Position numbers and translations under genes: made by a program
Origin: Nemopilema nomurai
Lineage: Eukaryota > Cnidaria > Scyphozoa > Rhizostomeae > Rhizostomatidae
Direction: 5' to 3'
Length of the DNA stretch: 64,000 bases
Assembly: GCA_003864495.1 (NCBI GenBank)
Contig: ML133471.1
Location: forward strand, 1,026,001 to 1,090,000
Part shown: positions 25,341-36,019 of the stretch, one piece after another
How positions within the stretch are numbered: position 1 is the stretch's first letter
Layout: each line of letters starts with the position of its first letter
Notes under the pieces: model-generated
The model's input: only the letters and a program-made list of their open reading frames with translations
Databases searched by the model: none
Told to the model about the DNA's origin: nothing

Positions 25341-26520
25341 CTGCAGCAGACATGGAGAGATATCGAACTATTTCAATAAAGATTGCCAAGAGTAATTACA
25401 GGTTTGTGTAATGCATTGGTGACGTACTTTTCCTTCAGGTGCAGAAAGGCTGTAAGGCCAACATTTACGGTAAGTCGCATCTGCATGCTACTTCATGTTC
25501 ATATGCAGGCCCCGATAGCCCTGGGCTCATTATTTCTCGGGGGTGCTGTTCTTGTTCAAATAACCTCAAGGTAGAGTTCTTCATTAGGGAAACTTTGACA
25601 ATAACGGCAGGCAGCTTTTCGAACAAGATATTTGGATATTGCTTTAGCTGGGCCTTGTATTAGTGGACCGTGGTAAACATTTTGTCTTTTCTATGCTCTT
25701 CGTAAACCGTGATGCGTAGTTCGAAGGTTATAAGTACATCGATAAAAACCAACCAACCTTCTCCGCAGCTATATGCAGAAAAGATATGTGCATAATGTTT
25801 CATTGGCAAAATTAGCATCGTAGTTGAATAAGTACTTCTGCTTTCTGTAACTTTCAGTGATACAAAAGTGGGCATTCCAAATTTGGCAAATACAGGTCAG
25901 GAGGCTTGGCGTAGAAGAACCCGTCCCATGTTTTGATATTGTCTCACATTTTGCAGTTGAATATTTTCATGAAATAGGTACCAAATAATTTGCACCAAAA
26001 GCAACATAACATGAAATTGAGACTGAACTGAAAACCGACGCTTTTCTTGCGTCGAAACTTTGACAGAACTATGAAATTTCTAAGAGTAGAAAAGGCAAAC
26101 CTTTCTTATTGAATGTAAGAGGACACATGCTTCGTGCAGTAGACCACTTGTGGATTCATGGTTGAAAGAGAGCAATCGATATCCTTGATTGGTTTTTTGC
26201 TTCTCAGGATCAAAATAAAGGATAATAATGAGTTGTCTTTTGATGCTATTCCTTTCTTGTCATATGGCCATATAAATGACGGACCACTCTGGATTAAACC
26301 GCATTACACTATTCTAACAGCTAAGGTCATATTTTTATTTAGCAATTGTGAGAGGTATTGAGCTATTTGACCAGAAAGCTATGAATGAGACTCATCTTTT
26401 AAAAGCAACCAACATCATTATCATTCAAATACGTGTTTACAAAAATGTAAGGCAAGAAATATTAAAAAAATTAAAGCAACTAGTATTTACAATATTGTTC
26501 ATATGTGTCATCATTTAAAG
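25341..26520. repeat. 3' flank of coiled-coil copy B, duplicate of 15552-16724
   Basis: Same direction and nearly the same sequence as the flank of copy A, from CTGCAGCAGACAT to the end of the coiled-coil exon. It is part of the 2.4-kb direct repeat. Confidence 0.7.
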
Positions 26521-27660
26521 TCACCTCCAACAGATGAGTCTTGAGAAGCACCCTCTTCGCTTTCTTGATTGAAGCTCTTCGATCATGTTTTCTCTTTCTT
26601 CAACACTTTTCGTCAGGTCATCAATGACAGCCTTCAACGAAGCGACTTCTTTGTTATTCGCGTCAACAACCATTCTTAAACTATCACCATCCTTGGTCAA
26701 GTTTCTGTTTTTGACTTGTAGACTGGCACAGCTCTCTTCAAGCTCGCCTACTTGAGCAAGAAAGGCCGCCTTTGCACTCTGTTCAGCTTCTCGTTCTGCC
26801 AACTGCTTATTGTGCGCCTTGGTAATTTCCTGGCCAAGCATCGTAGCCTCATTCGATAAAATTCTGTTCCTTTCTTCCAAAGATATGTTGCCCTGTTTAA
26901 GCAAGCTGCATTGGTCAGAGAGACTCTGCAGCCTCTTTCTCATTGCAACTTCCTGATCTTGGTAAAGCCTGTTCTCGCTTTCTACTTTAGCCACGTGATC
27001 TTTAAGTTGCTCAATCTCATCATTTAGCATTTGGGCCTCATTCAACTTGGCCTCGTTTTCAACATCATCGATAATGCCAATGACAACATTTTTAACTGTT
27101 AGCTGCAACTTTTGATCTTCCATCTCGGTTTTGAGGCTTTCAAACTCTGCTTGTAGTTCTTTTTTCTCCAAATACAGACGATGCCTTTTCACCTGCTCGT
27201 TGTACACTTTAACTTCCATTTGGTCAGCCATTTTTCTCAACCTCGTTCTGCTCATTGCTCGGACTTCTTTGATCTTCTCATGTTTTTCTTCAACTGTATT
27301 GAGCAAATTGTCTCTGTCCACTGTCATTTCAAGAAGTTGGTAGGCGAGAATGGTAGAATTATTCTTGAATATGTCCGCCTGCGCCTTCATTGCATCAAGA
27401 TGGGCTTTGCTATCCTCTTTTTGCTTTCTTTCCTCGGCGAGTTGCTGCTGAAGTTGGTCAACCATTTGTTTAAGGCTGCTATTTTCCATTTTCATGCATT
27501 CGTTTCCCTTCTCATCAATTTCTGGTTGAATATCGAGATCTGTTTGTGATTCCTTGCTTTCCACCGAATTGATGAAATCAAAGGCATTGAAACTTGAATT
27601 GGAAGGATTCGGGCACTTTTGATCAGGCTTCGGAAGTCCAACTGCCTAGCTTCCAAGTAC
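26521..27660 (-). pseudogene. Coiled-coil gene copy B, lacking exon 1 and carrying an early stop
   Basis: This is exon 2 of the coiled-coil gene on the minus strand, with the conserved acceptor just upstream (27661-27665). The fifth codon is TAG (27648-27646), where A and C read asparagine-serine in this stretch. The following 370 codons are open and end with the same RRGCFSRLICWR tail. Upstream, homology to the intron of A runs only to about 27803 and then changes abruptly into the promoter of copy C on the other strand. No exon 1 or promoter for B is present. The remaining long open frame means the loss is recent, or that a shorter product could be made from an internal ATG (first at MKMENSSLK). 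Confidence 0.78.
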
Positions 27661-27844
27661 CTACAACAAAGAATGACAGATGCTCAATTTCTCATCGTTC
27701 TATTTTAAACGAAATGATGTCAAGACACCTGAGATATTGAGAAAAACTCTTTTCTGTACATGGGAATGATGCTAAATTGACGCCTAGATGATCTTTTGTC
27801 AGAACTTACAAAACCTCGTTTAGAAAGCATACCACATTTACCTG

Positions 27845-27910
27845 TGACGTTCGAATCTCGATTTCAAACTCAGTTAATTTGACGTCACAAGCAACCATCA
27901 TCTCTATAAA
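27845..27910 (+). promoter_or_regulatory. Promoter of copy C: CRE palindrome plus TATA box
   Basis: A TGACGT half site (27845-27850), a full CRE palindrome TGACGTCA (27880-27887) and TATAAA (27905-27910) precede the ATG at 27999, with the same spacing as at copy A. The inverted junction with copy B lies only about 40 bases further upstream, so the promoter kept little else. Confidence 0.6.
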
Positions 27911-27998
27911 TGCGAAGTTATGAATCCTTGATCATAGTATTTACGATTCGATAGCAAGCGCTGTTTATTACTTACAACACTTTATTTGTGATAGCAAA

Positions 27999-29736
27999 AT
28001 GTCTGATTCGAGATTTTCAAAAACGAAAAGGAGACGAATGAGAGAGAAAGACCGAATAACAATGCTCTACGACGAACTCGCGTCTTTGAGGCAGCGAGTG
28101 GCAGACATGGAGAAAGAGAAGCATCGCTCGTCCTCTGAGATGGCCGAATCGCAGACGACGAGGGAGCAACTTCTTGATCATCTGCATGTTGAACGAGAGT
28201 GTCATCAAAGTTTCAAGCAACCATTCGAGGTGAGAATCTGATTTGATTTGATTTGATTTGATTTGTTTTGACCTTGCATCCGAAGGTAGTTTTAGGACAC
28301 TAAGAAGCTTAAGCTTATCGAGCAGTGTCCTGGTCCTTCCTCTCGATGTGACCACACCTCGTGATTCTTTATGTCTGGAATCATTTGCAAAATGTTGTCA
28401 TTTGCTCTTAAATTGAACAAACAAAGCGAAATGCAACATGTTTAAGATTTCTACCTTACAAAAGTTCATCTAGGCGTTCATTTAGCATCATTCCCATGTA
28501 CAGAAAGGAGTTTTTCTCAATACCTCAGGCGTCTTGATAAAATATCGTTTGATGTAGAACGATGAGAATTTGAACATCTGTCATTCTTTATTGTAGGTTC
28601 TTGGAAATTCGGCAGTTGGACTTTCGAAGCCTGATCAAAAGTGCCCGAATCCTTCCAATTCAAGTTTCAATGCCGTTGATTGCATCAATTCCGTGGAAAG
28701 CAAGGAATCACAAACAGATTTTGGTATTCAACCAGAAATTGATGAGAAGGGAAACGAATACATGAAAATGGAAAATAGCAGCCTTAAACAAATGGTTGAC
28801 CAACTTCAGCAGCAACTCGCCGAGGAAAGAAAGCAGAAAGAGGAAAGCAAAGCCCAACTTGATGCAATGAAGGCACAGGCGGACATATTCAAGAATAATT
28901 CTACCATTCTCGCCTACCAACTTCTCGAAATGACAGTGGACAGAGACAATTTGCTCAATACAGTTGAAGAAAAACATGAGAAGATCAAAGAAGTCCGAGC
29001 AATGAGCAGAACGAGGTTGAGAAAAATGGCTGACCAAATGGAAGTTAAAGTGTACAACGAGCAGGTGAAGAGGCATCGTCTGTATTTGGAGAAAAAAGAA
29101 CTGCAAGCAGAGTTTGAAAGCCTCAAAACCGAGATGGAAGATCAAAAGTTGCAGCTAACAGTTACAAATTTTGTCATTGGCATTATCGATGATGTTGAAA
29201 ACGAGGCCAAGTTGAATGAGGCCCAAATGCTTAATGATGAGATTGAGCAACTTAAAGATCACGTGGCTAAAGTAGAAAGCGAGAACAGGCTTTACCAAGA
29301 TCAGGAAGCTGCAATGAGAAGGAGGCTACAGAGTCTCTCTGACCAATGCACCTTGCTTAAGCAGAGCAATACATCTTTGGAAGAAAAGAACAGAATTTTA
29401 TCGAATCAGGCTACGATGCTTGGCCAGAAGATTACCAAGGCGCACAATAAGCAGTTGGCAGAACGAGAAGCTGAACAGAGTGCAAAGGCGGCCTTTCTTG
29501 CTCAAGTAGGTGAGCTTAAAGAGAGCTGTGCCAGTCTACAAGTCAAAAACAGAGACATGAACAAGGATGGTGATAGTTTAAGGATGGTTGTCGATGCGAA
29601 AGGGAAAGAAGTCGCTTCATTGAAGGCTGTCATTGATGACCTGACAAAAAGTGTTGAAGAAAAAGAAAACATGATCGAACAGCTTCAATCAAGAAAGCGA
29701 AGAGGGTGCTTCTCAAGACTCATCTGTTGGAGGTGA
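27999..29736 (+). CDS. Two-exon coiled-coil protein, copy C (456 aa)
   Basis: Exon 1 is 27999-28229 and exon 2 is 28597-29736, both the same length and phase as copy A; the protein is intact at 456 residues. It has the same basic N-terminus (KTKRRRMREKDRI), long heptad-rich coiled coil and RRGCFSRLICWR tail. Residue changes from A are few, for example ITMLYD for ITILYD and TTREQ for TTGEQ. The intron (367 bp against 218 bp in A) carries a 144-bp insertion. Homology with A continues 146 bp past the stop and ends sharply at about 29882. The family is not recognised. Retention of an intact frame in two copies suggests that the protein is used. Confidence 0.78.
28239..28382 (-). mobile_element. 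Short 5'-truncated retroposon insertion in the intron of copy C
   Basis: The 144 bases are absent from the matching intron of copy A and are flanked by the 4-bp repeat AATC (28235-28238 and 28379-28382). One end carries five ATTTG units (28241-28265), a typical LINE/SINE tail repeat on the minus strand. The minus-strand frame reads DKLKLLSVLKLPSDARSK, which looks like the C-terminus of a LINE-coded protein running into the tail. The body also holds a hairpin, AGGACACT (28294-28301) with AGTGTCCT (28324-28331). Confidence 0.6.
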
Positions 29737-29964
29737 CTTTAAATGAGGACACATATGGACAATATTATATATGCTAGTTGGTTTACGTTTTTTAATATTT
29801 CTTGTCTTACATTTTTGTAAACACGTATTTGAATGTTAATGATGTTGGTTGCTTTTAAAAGATGAGTCTCATTCATGGCTTTCTACCCCAATTTCGCAAA
29901 GTGTGATGAAATGGAACACATAATAGTCCGCTCAGCATTGCATGGTGGTTCATCGATTTCATCC

Positions 29965-30350
29965 TGTACTTTTTTGATCATAAGAAGCTGAGAAGTATAT
30001 GGCCAATAATGTGCTAAACCAAATCGAGAAAGCCATAAATTGGTATACGAAGAGATATGGAGAGGAAGAAACTCCCGCCAAAAGAGGAGAGCCGCTACGA
30101 AATACCAAAACAATGATAAAATTTTCTAGATTATCCATATTATGCGAGAACTTATACCAAAGTGTGCAGGTGCTAATGACACCAACCAGTTTAATCTTGA
30201 CAGAGAGATAAGAGGACTGTAGAGTAGAACAATAGAGAAGGCGAAGACTCCAGACCATTCTATTGAAAGACCATTCTTATACTAACGACAATTTTCAAAA
30301 AATTTGGCAGGCTAAGAAGATATTTCATCATTGAGTTTTGGAGTCTGTCG
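29965..30350. repeat. Diverged repeat, partner of 19825-20195
   Basis: Ordered blocks match the stretch upstream of copy A (TTTTTTGATCATAAGAAG, TTTGGCAGGCTAAG, GAGTCTGT). A short plus-strand frame (29999-30211) is open here but not conserved in the partner, so it is not called as a gene. Confidence 0.45.
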
Positions 30351-31090
30351 AATTGCCTTTGAAAATTCATATTTTCTGTAGACGAAGAGTTCATTTTTTC
30401 AACTTGGACACTTCTAAAAGCGGGTGTCAAATTGATTCTTCTTGGTCATCGACAGACAACCGCGCATTTTCCCGCCAACCCTGTAGTGTTATCAATCTAC
30501 GACTTGCCTACACTGTGGAGCATCGGAAGACAAAGGATTTCAAGTATTTGAAAATTATGACTTCACTGATTTGTGTTGTTTAATGTTTTGTAACGTTTTG
30601 TCATTAATTAAAGTAGGTAAAAAGTAAACAGTACGGCTTTAACAAAGCCATAATGTTTAGGCCAGTTATGATCAACCAAAATAGATTTTTCAGACACGAC
30701 AGGCCTGGCTAGAGAAATTTTAGAAGTTGAGAGAGATAAACTGTAACTTTCGAAAAACCCACTTGCCCAGCCGAAGATAAAGCCTATCGGGTCCCTGTGA
30801 TATCTTTTATTAACGTCTTTGTAAATGTGCTGTTTCAGATAGACTGGTTGGCTAGGCAACGTCTTTTCACAATACGGTGCAGATATTTGGTAACTGGAAC
30901 TATTCAGGTATAGTTCTTGAAAAACTGTGTTTTCAAAGAACCCATGCGGAACTCGAGTTCCTGCTAATATTTTGCATCAATTTCGCACATTATTCGAAAA
31001 AGATTAACCGTAAAAATTTTCTAGGCCAGAAACATGAACATGGAGGTTATCAAACATCGTGAAATATCATATGAGAAGCCTCTGGAAATT
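30351..31090. other. Intergenic, no gene seen
   Basis: Short AT-rich frames only; no splice-supported exon or element was recognised. Confidence 0.4.
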
Positions 31091-31094
31091 ATCT

Positions 31095-31330
31095 TTTATT
31101 AAAATAATGGTAAAAGCTACCAAGAAACTGCATCAATTGTGGACTGCTGAAAGAATGCAGCTTTCGCTGTATGCAAAAGGTTCCTTATATTTAGAACCGT
31201 GAAAGATTTGCCAAGGGTTGGCAGACCCAAGAAGTTTCAGACGCCAAGACTTGAAAGGTCTTTATTGAGAGATCAAAAAACAGGATACAACTCGATTAAT
31301 TTGCTTGAAGTTCAAAGCGCAGAGGTTTAA
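31095..31330 (+). mobile_element. Tc1/mariner transposase N-terminal remnant
   Basis: One frame reads GKSYQETASIV, a stop, then CKRFLIFRTVKDLPRVGRPK and LERSLLRDQKTGYNS before ending. This is the helix-turn-helix pattern of Tc1-like transposases, including the GRP(K/R) hook between the two DNA-binding subdomains. The DDE catalytic part is missing and I see no clear terminal repeats. It is a dead fragment. Confidence 0.62.
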
Positions 31331-31469
31331 AATTCTGATAATTAATTGTAATGAATAAAGAGAGCTGAAATTTTCAACTTGTTGATGCTTTTACTGTGCC
31401 ATTTTAAAGGACAATAGGTGTTTCAAAAGATATACATTTTTTGATCGCCTTAAATTGTTTTCATTCGCC

Positions 31470-31495
31470 AGAAGATTCGAAACTTCGAATCTTCT
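31470..31495. repeat. 26-bp near-perfect palindrome
   Basis: AGAAGATTCGAA (31470-31481) and TTCGAATCTTCT (31484-31495) are exact reverse complements separated by AC. It lies about 140 bp after the Tc1 remnant. The AGAANNTTCNNGAA-like spacing overlaps a heat-shock-element pattern only loosely. Confidence 0.7.
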
Positions 31496-31739
31496 CAAGA
31501 CTTTTTGAACGGTAGTGTAAATATTCTCTATACAAATATAGAACGTGTCACACACTTCCATTCTTTTTCATGTAAGACATGATACTAAAAGGTGCATCTA
31601 CCATAATTTTACACAGCTAATAGGTAATGGGAAAATCTGAACATTGTAGCAAAACAAAACCAGTAAGGCTGCACATCATCACTCTATTTCTTCAAAATGA
31701 CTTGTTTATTGTTTTATTCATGCTCTAGCATGATTCTTA

Positions 31740-32000
31740 TTACTTTGTTGTGAAAAACGCTGTAACAGGTTTGTTTATTGGATCTTGTAAGCATTGACCC
31801 TCTAAAACTATTTGCACAAGATAGTAATATGATGAGAAAACAGGGTGTCTCTCTCTCTTTGCCTGGCTCCGTGTTCTCTGCATGTTAAATATGACAAATT
31901 TGGCTTGGATCGTCCATAGAGGTTGAGCAATGCAGTTGGTAGTAACCCATCTCAACACGTCACTACAATGGTGACCACAACTTGACTTTCTCAGTTGATA
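31740..32000. repeat. Dispersed repeat, possible LTR remnant, related to 56780-56860
   Basis: The blocks GTGTTCTCTGCATGTTAAA (31871-31889) and ATAGAGGT (31916-31923) recur in order at 56798-56854. The end AATGGTGACCACAACTTGAC resembles the sequence that follows a 5' LTR in some Ty3-like elements. No retroviral coding sequence is present. Confidence 0.3.
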
Positions 32001-32214
32001 TGGACCCGTTTCTACACAGGTTCATTTGCAAAATTTGTAAGAGGAACAACTCTTCAAAAGTGACAAGTCATAGAATGGGCAGCAATGCTGATAAAAAACT
32101 AGCTACTACATGAAGTTGTGTACTACATTAGGACAGCGAGACAAACTTATACAGGAAGTGAACACAAAAATCTAGTTATATTGTCCATGATAACATAAAG
32201 TCCATTCTTGCTAT

Positions 32215-34887
32215 TCAAGGCTGTGGAGTAACACGAATGTATTCTTTTCCAGATGGGACAGACTTGACCTCATGTTTTGGAAAGAGCTTTGCAGCATCTT
32301 CCTTTGAGACAGATGGGACAACCATACAGCTTCCTCCATTCTGAAAAGAATTTTTTAATTTAAATATTGATAAACAGCAAAAAAAACAGTTAGTGACCCT
32401 CAACTAACCAATATTACAATGTCAGAAAGCTAATGTTTTAATTAAAATAATGAACTTTAAAATTTTTTACCTGCCAATCAACTGGGGTTGCAACTTTCTT
32501 TTGTGCAGTCAAATGGAGAGAGTCAATAACTCGTAGCACCTCCCTAAAAATTCAGAATATTGAAGTTAATTGCCACAATGTATGATTTCCTTTCTTTGTA
32601 CTTTCCCAACACATTCATCCTTCATTTCAATGTCTCAGTAAAAAATAAAGGAAGAATAGTTAAAGTCTATAAACAACAGCAGGGCATCTGTGGCAAAAAG
32701 TGCACTTGCCAAACACATTAAACAACTGGACCTTGTCTAAGAACAAAAAAAAAGAAAAATGACTTCCTCTGAATATAATTAGCAATTAAGATCAACATAC
32801 TTTCTTTCCAGCCTGTGCAAAAACATCATATATACATATCCACTGCTTTGAAAAGAAGGTGTAAAATATTATTCCAATAGATGAAAGAAGAGGTGACTTT
32901 TATTGGCACAAACTCACGCAAAGTTTCTCCCAGTTGTTGCTGGATACAAAATTGAAAGCTTTACTTTCTTATCAGATCCAATTATGAACACCTAAAGATA
33001 AGACACCTAAACATCAAACATTTGCAAAAGAAATCCAAATTAATACATGACAAGAAATTAGATCCTGAAAAAGCCAGAGAAAATCCAGAACTCCAGTCAT
33101 AATGCATTTCAGATAACCTCATAATAGACAAAGAAATCTAAAAAAGCAAATAAAGTGCATGTTGCATAAATTTGAAAAGAATGGATTATTTGCAAAATAA
33201 TTTCCTATCTGGATCTTACAGCTCTGCAAGTTAGTGGAAGTCCTTTTTTGTCCTTCTCATCAGGGTCCAACATCCCAAGTTTTGTTGCAAGATCTCGATT
33301 TGGGTCAGCAATTATTGGATAAGAAAAGCTTTGGAGTCCATTGTATGCTTTGATGTCTTCAATCCAGCCTTTGTGGCTTTCCACACTATCACAGGATAGT
33401 GCAATAAGCTTCATACCACGCTTGGCAAACTCAGGGGACAACTGTTCCACTCTTCCAAGCTCAGTGGTGCATACTGGTGTATAATCCGCAGGATGGGAGA
33501 ACAGAACACCCCAACTAAAAAGAAATTCATAATAGACATTCAATTAAATGACAGCAGCTCAATAGTAAAAAAAGATGGAGGAACCATAACAGAAATAATA
33601 TCTGGAATACTTCTTCAGTAAAAAAATAACTAAATCTGTTACAATAATCCATTTTTGACAAATGGCTTCTGGCCCACAAATCTTTGTCTTTCTTTGAATT
33701 AAAGATTTTGACAAAAAATAATAGTATTTAAGTATATGACAGTATAATGCATCAACTCCTTTGAAAAGCTGAAAGAATGTTTCCCTTGTCAACGTTTCTG
33801 ACAAATAAGGCTACACAGGTGGTGTTAGTTTTAGCTTGTAAGACTAGCAGTTTGAATTTTGGGACTAGCTGTAAATTTAGGGCTTGTTTGGTTTCAAAAG
33901 AAAGGTCCCCTTCGTTTGGACTTTATGAGCTTGGGGCAAGTGGTGCATTTCCAAGCAATTTCAAAGATCAGTTATGTAAATTACCTATAGTCAAAGGAAG
34001 TCTTTTTAACTCGCTCAGCAGCAGCAAATTTCAGTGAGGCAAAGTTCAAAACAAAGCAATGGAATTTACAAAGTGCAATACAAAACATATAGAGTTGGTG
34101 ATATTGAATAAAAGACAAAAGCTACTAAACACTTCAGTTGGCAGTAACAAGGGGAAAAGCTTGGCATTCAAGTTGGACAAACAACTTCTCAGCCTTTGCA
34201 AAGCGAGGGGCTGTGCCTGTCTTAACTTGGACGACCAGCTTCGCGAAAACAGCTAGGGAGTTTCCACCTAGAAATTCAGACAACTGGAAAATTTTGCTAA
34301 AAACAGTTCCAAAGTTGCCACCTGAAACATTCGACTGGCAGAATACTCCAATTTTTCCGACATTTTAAGCCCAAATTGCTTTACTCGAGTAGTTTTCATA
34401 AAAAATTCATGCTGGATATCTTCCTCTTTCGCATAAGGCTGCACATTTGGTCTCTACTTGTATCAATCGAATTCGTGGTATTTTGTTCTTTTAGGGGAAA
34501 CTGCAACATTGCACCTGTTCAGGAACCTTATAGAGAAAAACTTAGACAAAGCGTTGGCTACCCGTTAAAGTAACTTGAAACCAAACCAAACATCTTGTGA
34601 CCGCAATGCAAGGCGACTATTTGTGGTAGCTTGGATAACTATTACATAATTTCTATTCTATTATTACATAATTTCTATAATTCACTTATCGTCTCCCTTT
34701 ACAAAAGATCAGCAACGGAAAATTGCACACTCCACGAGAAGGTGGGTGTTACGATCCACGTGGGTAACAAGTACATGCACAAACTTTAATCAACTTACGA
34801 ATCTCCAAGCCAGTCGTGAAACTTTATTTTGCCGACGGTAGTATCAGCCTCAAAGTTTGGCATTTCATCTCCAAGGTTCAGCGGCAT
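32215..34887 (-). CDS. PRDX6: 1-Cys peroxiredoxin, PRDX6 type, 5 exons (218 aa)
   Basis: Reduces hydrogen peroxide and lipid hydroperoxides in the cytosol; PRDX6 proteins also have a phospholipase A2 site. Exons: 34887-34799, 33514-33220, 32991-32918, 32543-32471, 32340-32215, all phase-consistent. The start MPLNLGDEMPNFEADT is the usual family start. The peroxidatic cysteine sits in DYTPVCTTE (Cys45). The lipase-like GDSWG motif (residues 28-32) with the upstream FHDW histidine is present, as is LGMLDPDEKDKKGLP. The C-terminal half has GRNFAEVLRVIDSLHLTA and a YIRVTPQP end, which match the long C-terminus of 1-Cys enzymes. At 218 aa it is close to the animal norm of about 224. A plus-strand ATG exon candidate begins 280 bp upstream, so a bidirectional promoter is possible. 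Confidence 0.93.
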
Positions 34888-35166
34888 TTTGCTTCCGAAT
34901 ATGTCAAACAACCCACAACTTGCAGCTCTTGAGATTCGTTGTGAAAGAGAATGGGATCACAACAGTGCAATGGTATCAACATAAAGCCCAGTAATTTATG
35001 CAACATGTGACATCTTCCTGGGGGCCTGGACAATACGTAAAGATTATTCCGCTTCGCAAAGACTTCCGCTTCGCAGCCCTTTAATTCCATCCTGAGGTTG
35101 GTTCCCCTCTTTAAAATGCACAGTCAGCAATGAAAGAAAAGGAGGGGGAGCAGCAGGGTCTGCATA

Positions 35167-36019
35167 ATGGAGAAACGGGCGGTGGCCTTCAAGGAAATTC
35201 TAGAAAATAATTGGAAAGAAGTTTACAAGTTGAAAGAAAGTAGGTCAAATATTTTATGATTTATTTTGGTGGTTTGTATTGTAAGAAAATCCCTAGAATG
35301 ACACGTGCTACCACTTTTCCTTGTCAACTATTGCCCCCCCTCCTATTCAAATGCAAATCGCCGGTGCTGGATAGGTCCTGTTAAGGTATATTTGTCAACT
35401 GAACATACTGTATCTTTAGCAGTACTTTTTTGAAAATAGATAAGCTCGGTTAACGAAAAGTCTAAGTAACATTAATAAAACGAACAATCAGGTTTCATAA
35501 TTTGGAGCTAAAACTACCCCAAAGACAAATTCAATTTGCCAGAATATTAATGGAAAAATACAACGCGAATAATTATACCTTATACAATTGCTTCTGGTTT
35601 TCTTGCGTCACATTTTTAGACTTTCCGCTGGCTTTGGACAAAACAGGTTTTTATTCTCAAGTTTTTGGTTAGGCAGAGGGGCAAAATCTGTTGGTCAGGG
35701 GACGGGGAAATGCCCCCTCGCCCCCTTGGCTTCGTTCCTGCTTTTTTAATATTAAATTTTTTACAGCCATACAGTTACATTAATTATGTTTGCCTGCTTC
35801 CGAGGTTTATATCAACGGTCAAGATGTAGGCATTTCGCTCTATTAAATCAAAGCTTCACACACCATGCTTCCTCAAGAAGGCCTGGTACTTTCAACTTCC
35901 AACCTTTGTGTTTATGCAAAGAATCTTTGGAGAAAGGTCGACAACTTTTTGCAGCCCCGTCCGATCTTCCCAGTAGCGGCTTCCTTAGTCGCAGATTTGT
36001 GTACGTAGGCATGGGGAAG
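35167..36019 (+). CDS. Candidate exons of an unidentified plus-strand gene
   Basis: A first exon candidate, 35167-35243, reads MEKRAVAFKEILENNWKEVY and ends before a GT. A second, about 35768-36019, follows TTTTTTACAG and ends GMGK|GTATGT, an excellent donor. The two are phase-compatible (two bases plus one). The second contains MFACFRGLYQRSRC, rich in arginine and aromatic residues and lacking acidic residues, which would suit a mitochondrial presequence if translation began there instead. No later exon could be fixed before the FUBP gene. The family is not recognised; the two exons may not belong together. Confidence 0.28.
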
